Below are positions 42,673 through 57,623 of a DNA stretch of 64,000 nt, one piece after another (position 1 is the first letter of the stretch; each line of letters starts with the position of its first letter). The stretch is from Mastigias papua (lineage: Eukaryota; Cnidaria; Scyphozoa; Rhizostomeae; Mastigiidae), in assembly GCA_964019165.1 (NCBI GenBank), contig OZ025283.1, positions 69,501 to 133,500 of the forward strand, given 5' to 3'. Under the pieces are notes generated by a model. The model searched no databases and had not been told where the DNA came from. It worked only from the letters and a program-made list of their open reading frames with translations. A program made the translations under genes and the position numbers.

Positions 42673-43790
42673 TATTTTTTGCATTGTTGCAAAGCTAAAA
42701 AGGTTTAAATGTTGATTACTCTAAGGTACAGTATAACTGCTACCATAGGGATATATGCTATTAACATCATGTAGGCGAGTAAAAAAGTCACACAGTATTA
42801 CTCTGTTGATATGCAACTTTTATTGTGCGGCCAGGTGCATAACTAATTTTTCTGCATTTGTCTCTCACTGTAAAAATACTGGCCACACCTAACAGTGAAT
42901 ATCAATCTAGTATTGCCAACTTTCCCATGTAAAGAATGCTACTCTAATATCTGCTGCATAAATAGCATAGAACTGCTAGTTGATTGGTTGAGTAAAACAT
43001 AGCTTTCAAGAGGAATGAGAGTTTTGTTGTTTTTAATACACAATATCATGTATGGAATATAAGCCAAGTCTGTTACATGAAAAATCATACAGCTAAAAGT
43101 GAATCGAACTAAAAATTCATTGCAGCATTGATGAATAGGATCATTGCTCTTCCTCACAAAGATGTATATAAAATGCTTCTTTAAGGCCAAGGAAAAATAT
43201 TTAGCTACAATTCTAGTAGTAATGCTTACAGTCAAACATAGCATCTCGGATGAAAAATAACGGTGCTTATTGAGGGGTGGTGTTAGAACCGATAACTTGA
43301 AATGCTGACATATACAGTATGGTTTGATGCTGAAAAATTAAAAATAGATGGCCGAAAAATTCAGTAGTATCTTATTCCGAGCCTAGATGCAAACAATATG
43401 TGTTGCCTGTAGATGGGGAAAGGCTTTCTTTACAAGTAGTGATAGATGCTATAGGGAACATAGATGAGGTGGCAGTTGACATGCCCCCACCCTAGATAGA
43501 AACAGGAGATGACTTAAATGATATTAGTATGAATACTTTAATAGATGTTGGGACATTTTTGGACAAATATAGAGTATAGTTCCTTCAGTTACTATAAGTT
43601 TAGTTGTAGTAGAAAGTTCTAGTTTGTTCAGTTATGAGTTGAAACTTCTATGGATATCATAGATTAGAGTAAAGGACTTTGTGAGATCTTTTTATTATAT
43701 AACCACATATGGTATGGGAAGTTTTAAAATCCTCTCTATTTCTAATTGAAGTAATAAGTACAGTTCTGCAAGTTTAGAAGTAGATAAGGC
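42673..43790 (+). other. Mostly non-coding; short coding-like run at about 43360-43580
   Basis: A plus-strand frame reads PRCKQYVLPVDGERLSLQVV, then IDAIGNIDEVAVDMPPP, one stop, then GDDLNDISMNTLIDVGTFLD. The composition looks protein-like but no family was recognised. It could be a remnant exon or transposon piece. The remainder of the interval shows nothing. Confidence 0.3.
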
Positions 43791-46734
43791 TTACTTCCTA
43801 GCTTTAACATATTTTAGTCTTTCATATTTTACCCGACTATGAATCTGGTCCATTGTATAATCTTCAAGTATTTTTCTTCCAGAGCTGTTCACACTCAATG
43901 CCTGCTCTATATGTAATGTATGGATTCTTCCACTGTGAATCATGTGACAGCACAGGCTTGCTATAGTAGTAACATCTTCTTTCGAAAATATTCCTTTCGC
44001 TGTTTTCCCTGAAGCTAAAGTAGACTGCTCCTCGGTAACCTCCGACTGAGGAGTTGCATGAAACATACGTTCTAGCTTCTCTGAAACAGTTTCTTGAGGT
44101 AACAACTCACGCATTTCTGAGTCTTCAGCGTTTGGAAAGAGATCCCTGACTTTGTCAATAATCTTCTTTTCCTCTATTGTGCACAGCAGTGGATTATCTT
44201 TCATTTTCGTACGCACATCACCAAGTGTGACGTCTTTTGCTCAAATATCATCTGATATGTGTAAACAGCAGTTTATGAGTATTTAATTTGATAAACTTCA
44301 AATCATAGGCTTATATCAATGAATAAAACATTTGGATAACTCTTCATTACTATTGGCACTTTTTTGTAACAATAAACTGTGTCTTCTGAAATATTTGTGT
44401 TTTACTGCGCCATCAAATTTATGTGATGATGCACATACACAACCATACTTACAGAGTTATTCATTTATATCAAGGTACATATCAACGACATGTATGTATG
44501 CATATATATATATATAGGTGGATATATATTTATATATTTATTTGCGCATTTAAAAAGTACTGCATACCAGCAAACGTATCGTAAATAGCATTTATTTCTT
44601 CACTGGTCCATCACATTCTTTTTGTGGCAGCTTCAGGTTCTTTGCTGTTGTAGTCATATATATTGCACTGCTCAGTAGCTTTTGTCTCTACTTTTCTTAG
44701 GAGGGACCCCATGTGTGCTGCTGCTTCCAGTGAATTCTTCTCCTTTTGCCTGATATGGTATACTTTATCAGCAGTTGATTTCATGTGGCCCATAAGGTCA
44801 GCTGCCTCAAAAGATAGATCTTTTCCTCCTTCTCTGATTGCAGTTACTGCTGCTCTGCGAAACTTCGTTGCATTGATGCGATAATGTACAATGCCAGATT
44901 TCTTCCATATGGCATTTATTGCACCACTGACCATGCCAAAGATAATGAATTTACTATAAGAAAGACCTTGATTTTACCAATTGGTTGTATAAGCTAGTAA
45001 TGAAAGTTGATAATGCTTGGAAAAAATAGGTAGTACGCAGATTTAAGGTCACTTGAATCTGTTTATGCAGCTACTAAGCAGCACAATACTACTAACATCA
45101 TCTCTTCAGCTTGCGAATTATTTGGAGTTTAATAAAGTATTATTAATATTAACCATGCTACTAGCTGCTATCAGCAAAGAAACATAATGATAATCTATTT
45201 TACACCTAACATATTTTCGTCTTCTTTCTTAAAATGTCTTATGTAAAAATTTTACATTGAAATGATAAGAGTGAATCTAGTTTACCTGAAGTAAGAGCAC
45301 TACCATTCCAAGAAAGGAAAACTTTATTCTCTGCCTTTGCCAATGGCTCAACAAATGGACGTACTTTCTGAATATACGTTTCTAACCAACTGAAGACGTT
45401 GCTTTGTAGAATAAGTCTAGCTGGTCCATGGGTGCCAAGAGTCTTATGTTTATGCACTTTGATGATATATAGATTTTCCTTCATTTGACATTTCAGAAAT
45501 TCTGTCATTGTTAAGTAAGCTAGTACCCCAGAGTGGTGAGCATTGTTGATAAGTATTTCGCACATTATAAGGTCTCATATATTTGTATACATCTGCTGAC
45601 TGAGGTCTTTTGCTGGCTGTTCACTTCTTTGAATTTGGCCAAGCAGCATTATCACCGTTTTACATACCTCGCTGTTTTCAAATTCTATAATTTTGTTGGG
45701 AGTTAGTTGTGTCTCCTCCTCATAATCATCTTTTAAATGTTTGTGTTGAGTGGACTGTCTCTGATATGTCCTCATCCAATTTTTTAACTTTATTTTTAGT
45801 TTTGCCATCAGTTCATTTGATAATACAGAACTGAACTCGGATTGAAAAAAGTTATAAAAATGGTCCATACTTTGTAGATACGCCTTCACAGTGCATGGCC
45901 CAAACTTTCTTTGGACACAATAATTTGTCAAAAATGTATCTCGAATCGCCTTTGAATCTGTTAGAGATGCAAGATCCATGTTTTTATCAACTGTGTGGAA
46001 AATTGTTTCAATTTGAACTTTATGTTGTTTTGAGGATCGTGGGTCTTTATTGCCGCATTCTGCAGAAATCAAATATTTAAAGAACTGTTCTAAACTTGCT
46101 GCAGTGCCAGATTTATTTGTCAACTGAAAGCCTCTTATATCCTCTACCTCATTCTTCAATTCGGTTGAGTCAGATGTGGAAGTAGTTTCCTTTTCCGTAT
46201 AGCTTGAAGATGAGGAATTACCCAAATCGTGTTCCTCCCTTTTGTCGCAAAATATTTCTCCTTCTTCCAGCTCCTCTTCTGCAACATATGTTGCATCAGA
46301 ATCTGAAGTTTGTAGACTCTCGACATCTTTAAAATTTACCTGTATCTTGCTTGCAATTTGCTTGCCAAGGCTGGTTTTCTCCCTTTTAGCTCTCTGGCAT
46401 AAAACATTCAGCTCTTCTGGATCATTTATTCCATGAGAGTTCCCGGTTAGGTGCCGCTTAAGCTTTATAACGACAGCATTGCATCCTGATATGGGGCATT
46501 TCTTTGGATTATGGTAATCTCTCTTTTTTGGGCCATTTCTCTCCTTTTGCCATTTGTATGGCTCCCTTGTATTAAAAATCCTTTTCACTCTCTCTACTTG
46601 ACTCTTGTCTAATTTGTGAAACAGAAGAGGATGCTGTGCAAAGCCTGCTGAGTGTACTTCTCTGTATCCACACTCTTTCAAAGGGCATCGTTTTCTACAG
46701 CGAGCGTTCTTTCCTTTGGTACACTTTGTAGCCC
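43791..46734 (-). pseudogene. C2H2/cysteine-rich plus tyrosine recombinase region of a split SET-recombinase gene
   Basis: Three exons are inferred. 46734-45286 has a Cys-rich start (CTKGKNARCRKRC), a C2H2-like motif (CPISGCNAVVIKLKRH), an acidic linker, a core-binding helical region (FFKYLISAE ... YLQSMDHFYNFF) and the catalytic start (SGVLAYLTMTEF; VHKHKTLGTHGPA). 44966-44568 has FRRAAVTAIR, ADLMGHMKSTADKVYHI with the likely nucleophile Tyr, and WTSEEINAIY. 44233-43791 is the C-terminus (DVTLGDVRTKM). Donors TCAG|GTAAAC and CTG|GTATGC; the last junction joins in frame. In-frame TGA occurs near 45568 and at 44611. The usual first catalytic Arg before SGVL is His. Probably inactive; the 44966 acceptor is the least certain boundary. 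Confidence 0.65.
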
Positions 46735-50157
<3,423 letters not shown>

Positions 50158-50160
50158 ACA

Positions 50161-50176
50161 ATTTGGTAGCAGAGGG
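50161..50176 (+). promoter_or_regulatory. Putative Gypsy primer binding site
   Basis: ATTTGGTAGCAGAGGG follows a CA-ending sequence (GGGCCTGACA). The TTTGGTRNCAG core resembles the site in the short LTR element at 28801 (TTTGGTGACAGG). tRNA not identified. Confidence 0.45.
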
Positions 50177-50262
50177 TAGTTAGGAACTGGAGGCGATAGT
50201 TGGTAACTGGAGGCGATAGTGAACTCGAAGCAGTAGTTTGTGGATGTGAGAAGGACAGATTA

Positions 50263-51718
50263 ATGGCAAGACAAAGTGCGAGAGAGATGGAGTTGCTACA
50301 GGTCTCTATAGAATCTGGACTTTACGAGATCGCAGATGAAAAGCTGGAGGGTTTAGCCGTGTTTCTAGATATGGAAGGCACAGAGAAACTCACGAGGTTA
50401 CATCTTATAAGAAAAGTGCGAAGAGAAATTGAAAACCACGTGGAGACTCTGGAGGAACAGGGTGATGCCGAACAAAATATCATGAAAGATTTGCAGGACA
50501 TACAAACATTTATTACGTCACCAACTTTAGAACCTGAAGAAATGGAACCAACAGAAATAGTACAGGATGGTCTAGCTGAAGCCAAAGTAGAATTCGATAC
50601 AATGCAGAGAGAATTCCAGAAAATGCTGGCCTTACAAGAAGAGAAACTCAGAGAGGCAAAAGAAAAAATGGAGCAACTCAGTAAGGATTGTTTACCACGT
50701 ACGCCTTCTAAATCTAAACCACAAGAATTGAGAGGTAAGCCCTTACTTGTTGATTCTGGGAATGCTGGTAATATTGGTAATATTATAAGATTTAGAGATT
50801 TGAGAATTCAAGGCGTTATTTCTGACGATAGAAATCGAATATCATATCTGAGTATTAGTAAGCAGATAGAAAGTGCCATTTCGAGGGGGTATAGTAAAAA
50901 TGAAATAGTCGATTCAGTGATTAATGCTATTTCACCGAGCTTGCGTCTCAAATCATACTTAGAAAGTATTAAGAAACTAAGTTTGGAGCAGCTACGTCAA
51001 ACATTACGTAGTCACTACTGTGAGACAACAGCAAGCGAGATTTATCAGGAATTGACTAATGTTGTGCAGGAACCGTCTGAAACACCTTTAAGTTTTCTGA
51101 TGACGGCGTTAAAGTTACGTTAACAGATTATCATAGCAAGCGAAGAAAACAATTCCAAAATCAAATATGATGAAAGGTTGATAAATAGTGTTTTCTTGCA
51201 CACTGTTGAAACAGGCCTTGCTGATGAAAACATTCGTACCAGGCTACGCCCATTTCTTCGTGAAACTGATGCTTCTGACAAAGTCCTTATCCGCGAGATT
51301 AACGTTGCAATGACTAGCGAGCATGAATGACAAAGCAAGCTAGCCGCGCGCAAGCGTACTGTGAAGACCAATAGCCCTGCGAGCATTTCTTCAGTAACCG
51401 CAGCGGAAGAAAAGCCTACGACAGACAGCAAAAGTCAACAAAACAAGACGAAACAAGATACTCTCCACGCATCCATCGAAGCCTTGAGGACAGATTTCAT
51501 GCAATTCAAACAATCTTTCAACCCTGGTGAAGCAAAACCACAACACCGTCAAGCACGACCCCCATCAACATGCAAGCCTTGTAAGAAAGCAAACAATCCA
51601 GAGAAATGTGACCATTGCTTTGTTTGCGGATCAGATGAACACTTTGCTCAAGGTTGCAGGAAGAGGTCAACAAGGTCGGGAAACCAGGGGCAGCTACACC
51701 ATCGGGACAACGTGTAGC
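50263..51718 (+). pseudogene. Gypsy gag with two in-frame stops
   Basis: The first ATG in frame is 50263 (MARQSAREMELL). A long acidic coiled-coil N-terminus is followed by a capsid-like part (SKQIESAISRGYSKNEIV; SPSLRLKSYLES; LRQTLRSHYCETTASEIY). The same frame continues past TAA at 51121 and TGA at about 51328 to a zinc knuckle CFVCGSDEHFAQGC near 51620. The capsid part is clearly homologous to the fragment at 26.4-27.5 kb. Two point stops in an otherwise open frame suggest fairly recent inactivation. Confidence 0.85.
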
Positions 51719-51889
51719 TGAAGATGTGGAGTCCCAGAAACGACATTGTAATTTTTGGTGGACATTTGGAATCTATGAAACTATTCTGATGTAGTATGTG
51801 TACAGTTGTTAAGTAGTGTTGTCAAGCTTGCCAAAAGAAAGACTGGCCTAGTTGACAAATTGACATAAATCCATTTTTCGTTTGCCATA

Positions 51890-54800
51890 TTTCACCAACA
51901 GAACAACAAAACATTTCTAGACTGGTTGGAAATAAATGTATTATTCAGTGTACTTTGAATGGTTTCTCTACTGAAGCATTATGGGATACTGGATCGCAAG
52001 TGTCAGTACTGTCTAAGCAATATTTACATGACAACTTACCAAATTTACAAGTCGCACCCCTGAGACAATTACTCGAATGTGATATAGAATTGGATGTTCG
52101 TGCAGCGAACGGTACCCCCATTCCGTATATTGGGTATGTTGAGCTCAGCAAACAACATGGTAGAATGTGGTTGTAAGGTCCCATGTTTAGTATCAAATAG
52201 CGTGATTGCTAATCCGATAGTGGGCTTCAATGTCATAGAGGAGATAATCAAAAGGGGTTCTCGGACAGACGAAAATACCTTTTTGAAAGGTCTAAGAAAC
52301 TCGTTTAAAGCTGCAGATTTAAAAACAATCGAAGCCTTCGTTGATTTTATGCAGAACGAAAGACAAACTGATTTAGGCGTTGTAAAATCACCTAAGAATC
52401 CCATAAGAATACAACCAAAACAAACCATGAAACTGACTTGCAGGAGTAATTCAGAAACTACAGTAATGGGACAGTAATGGGACAGTAATGGGTCGAATAG
52501 AGTTGATTCAGTCTGTAACCCCTATGGAAGTAAAACTAAGGACCGATAATAAGAATCAAACAAGTCATATCGACACAAGGCTAGAAACAACAGAAGCAAA
52601 TTCAATCACTGCTAACTGCCAAGAAGTTAATGACGTCAGTCAATTTTTACAGCAGTTCGATTTAAGCATGTTAGACTCTGAACAAAAGCAACTAGTTAAA
52701 GCTATGCTTGTCGAGGAGTCAGAAACATTTTCAAGGAACGATGATGACATAGGGTGTGCAAAAGATTTTCAGCCTGAAATAAATTTGTCAGATCAAACCC
52801 CTGTTCAAAAGACGTATACTGCAGTACCAAAACCGTTGTACCCTGAAGTAAAACACTACATCCAGGACTTATTAAACAAAGGGTTCATAAGCAAATCGAA
52901 GTCCAACTATTCGAGTCCTGTAATCTGCGTTAGAAAAAACAATGGTTCCTTAAGAGTATGCGTCGATTACGGTCAACTAAATGAGAAAACAGTGCCTGAT
53001 CGCCACCCTCTCCCACGTGTCAAGGAAACTCTCGAGAGATCAAGGGAAAGCCTATCACCAAGGGTTTATAAAACCAGACCAACGACATCTTACAGCGTTT
53101 ATAACACCCTGGGGGCTATATGAATGGGTCAGGATCCCATTTGGCCTAAGTAACGCACCAGGGGGTTTTCAAAGATTCATGGAACATTGCCTGGAAGGTT
53201 TACGTGATGATATTTGTATACCATACCTTGATGACGTCCTAGTGTATAGTCCAGACTTCAAAACGCACATTGAACATATAAGACAGGTATTACGACGCTT
53301 ACGTCAGAACGGTATAAAACTCAAGCCACGGAAATGTGACCTTTTTCAGAACAAAGTTAAATATCTAGGCCATATCGTTTCTAAAGAAGGATATTGTATT
53401 GACACGTGTAATGTCAAAGCCATCAATGCTATAAAAGAAAATAAACCAAAAACAGTGGGTGATGTAAGAAAAATCTTAGGATTACTCAACTACTACAGAA
53501 AATACATCGAAAACTTTTCGCAATTAGCAGCCCCACTTTTTGATTTATTACAAAATCAGGAAAAGAATACGTCTGAGATAAAATCGAGAAGCCGTCTTTC
53601 GAAGCAACGCGTTACTGGACAACCTGCGTCTAATAAGTCAATAAGTTGGCTTCCACTTCATCTAACTGTACTCGATCGATTAGTTACTCTTTTAACTAGT
53701 CCACCTATATTGGCATACCCTGAGTACAATGAACCATAAGTCATGCATACCGATGCAAGCCAAGTAGGCCTAGGAGCAGTTTTATACCAACTTCAAAATG
53801 GAGTTATGAGAGTTATATCGTATGCATCCAGAACTCTAACTCCTGCTGAAAAACGCTATCATCTCCATTCCTGTAAACTAGAGTTTTTGGCATTAAAATG
53901 GTCTATTTGTGATGAGTTTCGTGATCTACTCTATTACGCACCTTCGTTTACAGTTTATACCGACAACAACCCGTTAACATATGTGATGAAATCGGCAAAA
54001 CTAAACACTACTGGTCATTGTTGGGTAGCAGACCTATCTACTTTTAATTTCACAATGAAATGTAGACCAGGAACGCATAATGCAGATGCTGACATTCTGT
54101 CACGCATGCCATTAGATATCAAGAAGTATATATCAGCGTGTACTAACGAAAGTTCAAAAGCGGAATTTGAAGCAGTTGTTTCTGCGATATCTGGTCAATC
54201 ATCTAACAAAATTGTGTGGGTCTCTGCGTTATCAACAAATGAACGGAATTTCACACTTCAACATAGTGAATTGACAGATCCAGTTAGTAACGTTCGAGTA
54301 AGTTTAAACGATTTGAAACAAGCTCAAAAGGAAGATTTAAACATCTCAAAACTTGTGCAATTCAAAGAAAGTGGGAATAAACCATCATGACAAGATATTA
54401 TGAAGGAATCGTCGACGATCAAAGCTCTAATTCGTGAATGGGATAAACTACGCTTTAGTTCTGATGGACTATGGTGCCGTAAAACTAACGAATTCAATCA
54501 AATTATTTTGCCGTTGAAGTACCGTCGCTTAATATATAGAGAATTACATCATGATATGGGACATCTAGGCAGTGAACGTGTTTTTACCTTAGCACGACAG
54601 CGTTTTTATTGGCCTAAAATGCGTTCAGATATTGAGCACTATACGACCAAAGGTTGCTCCTGTTTAAAACAGCAAAAACCGAACACGATATCGAGAGCCC
54701 CAATGTCGAGTATCACTACGTCTCAACCGTTTGAACTAGTTTCCATCGATTTCATCCACCTAGAAAGGAGTAGTGGAGGTTTTGAGTATATTCTGGTCAT

Positions 54801-56144
54801 CATGGACCACTTCACCCGTTTCGCTCAGGCGTACGCTACTAGAAACAAAGCCGCATGAACAGTCGCTGCGACGTTGTATGGTGATTTTATACTTCGTTTT
54901 GGCTTTCCTGAACGAATCCATCATGACCAAGGTGGCAAGTTCACAAACGAATTACTTAACCACCTTGAAAAACTCAGCGGAGTTTGTCACTCCAGAATGA
55001 CACTCAAGGAAATGGTCAACTCGAGCGGTTCAATCAGACCTTATTAGCCATGCTTCGTTCACTCCCTGAGAAAAATAAATCATGTTGGAAGGACTCAGTT
55101 AGCAAAGTGGTTCATGCTTATAACTGTACAAAACACTCGTGCACAGGATTTTCTCCATTTTATTTGTTATTTGGTCGCCATCCGCGTCTTCCGATAGATT
55201 TGTTATTCAATACGAAACCTTCGCCAACATATAATCCCGTGAAACATTCTGATTACATCCGTCATTGGCAAAAAGCTATGAAAGAAGTGTACGATCTTAC
55301 TACAACCCGTACAGCTACTAATCAGCAGCAACATAAAGATCAGTATGATCGATGTGCTCACTCGACTTGTCTTACACCCGGCGATAGAGTTCTCGTACGA
55401 AACCTTAGTGAACGTGGAGGTCCTGGTAAACTACGATCCTTTTGGGAACAGGCGATATATCATGTGATGAAATGTATGGGTGCAGATAGCCCCGTTTATC
55501 AAGTCGCTTTAGAACGTGATCCGTCTGTACAGATTCGTACACTACATCGTACTCTCTTATTACCATGTACTGAAATTCCTACAGATGTAACTTTGAAATC
55601 TTCGAAACCTCGTTCTCGTAATTCTCGCCGTTCTCTACAAAGCACTTCAGTTGACCACACGTCTATGCTTGGTACAGATCAAGATAATGATGAGGACGAC
55701 GACGACCTTGTAATAGCACCATCAACTGAACCTACTTGGAAGCCACCCAGGCCCCCGACATCATACCCTTCTCCTGAGCTAGTCAACCTTTCTCTAGATG
55801 AAACTCAGCATGATGACGATATTGTCGCTGATCAATCGTTACCCGACTCTATAACGCCAGTAGATATACCATCCTCGAATCATCCTACTTTGCCGTATTA
55901 TTCGTCATCAAATGATTCGTCGCCAGAAGTATATCAGCGACCTTGCCATCAAATGTGTCAACCTGAATTTCTACAATACCATCGATTAGGACATTCAACG
56001 TCTTTTCCTATTATTAGCGCGATCCAAGTGCCATACCCGTTTCATAACACATTGCCTTATCACCCATCTTCAGTATTTGCTAGAGCACCGCAACAGTTTG
56101 TGAAGACATCGTACTTTTGTATATATTCACCATCGAACTATTAA
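51890..56144 (+). pseudogene. Gypsy pol (protease, RT, RNase H, integrase), broken
   Basis: Protease LWDTGSQVSVLSKQ lies at about 51990. After a frameshift near 52170 an open linker leads to reverse transcriptase: VPKPLYPEVKHYI, SSPVICVRKNNGSLRVCVDY. Near 53035 about ten codons are missing just before motif A ([10 protein letters not shown] retained), with a frame change. YLDDVLVYS follows at about 53225. RNase H starts HTDASQVGLGAVLY (53743) after a stop at 53737. The integrase has its zinc motif ([10 protein letters not shown] ... CSCLKQQ), core residues in SIDFIHLE and HHDQGGKF, and QLERFNQTLL after further stops (54388, 54856) and a frameshift. The final frame ends at 56144 with a Ser/Pro-rich tail. 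Confidence 0.88.
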
Positions 56145-56946
56145 CTAATATCTACTATATTTTATTATTGACTTAGCATATATCTATCTCACGTGGATCC
56201 CTGCAGAGGTAAATAACTTCCGATTTATTTTATGTTATACCCGATAACACCAGCGATCTATACAGATATATAGTATATAGCATGAATATTATCTCATGGT
56301 ACAGCATGAATTCCTTATTTGTGCCATAGGACAACCCCTATAAGGACTTCAGTGTAGGTACGGAATTTATTGTCAACAAAATTTAAGACTATCTTCTTAT
56401 AATAATGCACTTGCAAACACGTGGCAATTATTTGAATAACAAGCATACAAGGGATATAGCTGGATACTTAAGCTTGAAGGAAAAGGGCTTTATCAATGCT
56501 GGTCTTAACCAATGCACCTTTACAGCATTCCCACTAATCAAAGCTTACCTCAAAAATTTAACTTTAATTGGTTCTTATGTACAGGGGGTTTGACATGATT
56601 ATTTTAGACAGCAGGCTCTTAAATCCCTGGTTCTTACAACCAGGCTAATACTATGTTGGCATATACAGTAGCCCAACAATACACGATATAGAACTTGCTA
56701 TATAAACTTCAGCAAAGGCAGATTTATCTTCCTATTTAGGTTCTACTTATAGCCCTTGCCCTAACTAACAGTGCTCAGCATCAAATTGCATATGAGGCTG
56801 TTTCTATACAAGCAACAGCTTTGAAGTATTAGAACATATGAAGTATCTTTCACTGTTTTCAGGTCCCGGGAATAGCCTTCTTACTCTGATAGTCATGAGC
56901 AAAATGTTTTACTATCCAAGAGATAAGACGCTTTTTCTAAGCCTAC
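56145..56946. other. No 3' LTR and no gene recognised
   Basis: A Gypsy purine tract and 3' LTR would be expected after 56144, but no repeat of 49.7-50.16 kb sequence was found. The element may be 3' truncated. The rest probably lies in an intron of the split SET gene. Confidence 0.4.
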
Positions 56947-57623
56947 CTTTGTTCTCCAAGGCAAATCTTTGACACCATAATCATAGCGCAGCTCTTCACC
57001 GACATTTATATTTTTGCTCGCAAATAGGCAGAGACGAGGTTCTTTGTTGATAAGTACTCTCCTCATAGTGCAGTTTCCAATGGGGGATTCATTCACCAGC
57101 CTGCCAAGCCCTCCATCATCACTTGTTGCATCGACACTAAAAATATGCAAGTGTTATTACTTTTATGTCAAGGCACTCTACAACATCTACTCAATCAAGA
57201 TAAAGATTACTATATGTTCTCTACTATGGTAATATTTCTGAGTCTTTCCACTTTTCAACAATTAATGCGTACTCACCATAGTTCTTTGCCATTGTGTGAG
57301 AAGAAATAAATGTAGCTCCGATGTACATCACCATACGTAGTTTCCCTGTCTTCCCCTTCCTTTTTTGATATCATTTCACCAACATAGTGAAGCAGAAAAT
57401 CATTTTTTGCAAATACTTTAGTCGCAAAAACGCCCATCCCTGCAACAGGATATATAATCCATCATTGTTTTGCATTGAACTGCAGAGCAAGCAAGTGCCA
57501 ACATATTACAATATGTAGAAAATATAGTATATATACGACAACCTACCAATACATTTGTCAATAAATGTTGCGTCCAGACCAGGCTGATCTTTCTTCAGCC
57601 TTAGAGGATCTTTTTTCTGAGCT
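56947..57623 (-). CDS. SET methyltransferase domain exons (KMT5A-like), part of the split gene
   Basis: Three minus-strand exons join in frame: 57623-57547 (KKDQPGLDATFIDKCI), 57439-57277 (GMGVFATKVFAKNDFLLHYV ... YIYFFSHNGKEL) and 57136-56947 (CVDATSDDGGLGRLVNESPI ... EELRYDYGVKDLPWR). Donors ATTG|GTAGGT, CTATG|GTGAGT and CAAAG|GTAGGC; acceptors TTGCAG and TTTTTAG. This is nearly a whole SET fold: SAM-binding GxG, catalytic-type Tyr in YDYG. The usual NHS triplet reads NES; I recall acidic substitutions there in multicopy fish relatives. No start codon exon was found upstream. A lysine methyltransferase role is inferred from family only. Confidence 0.72.
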
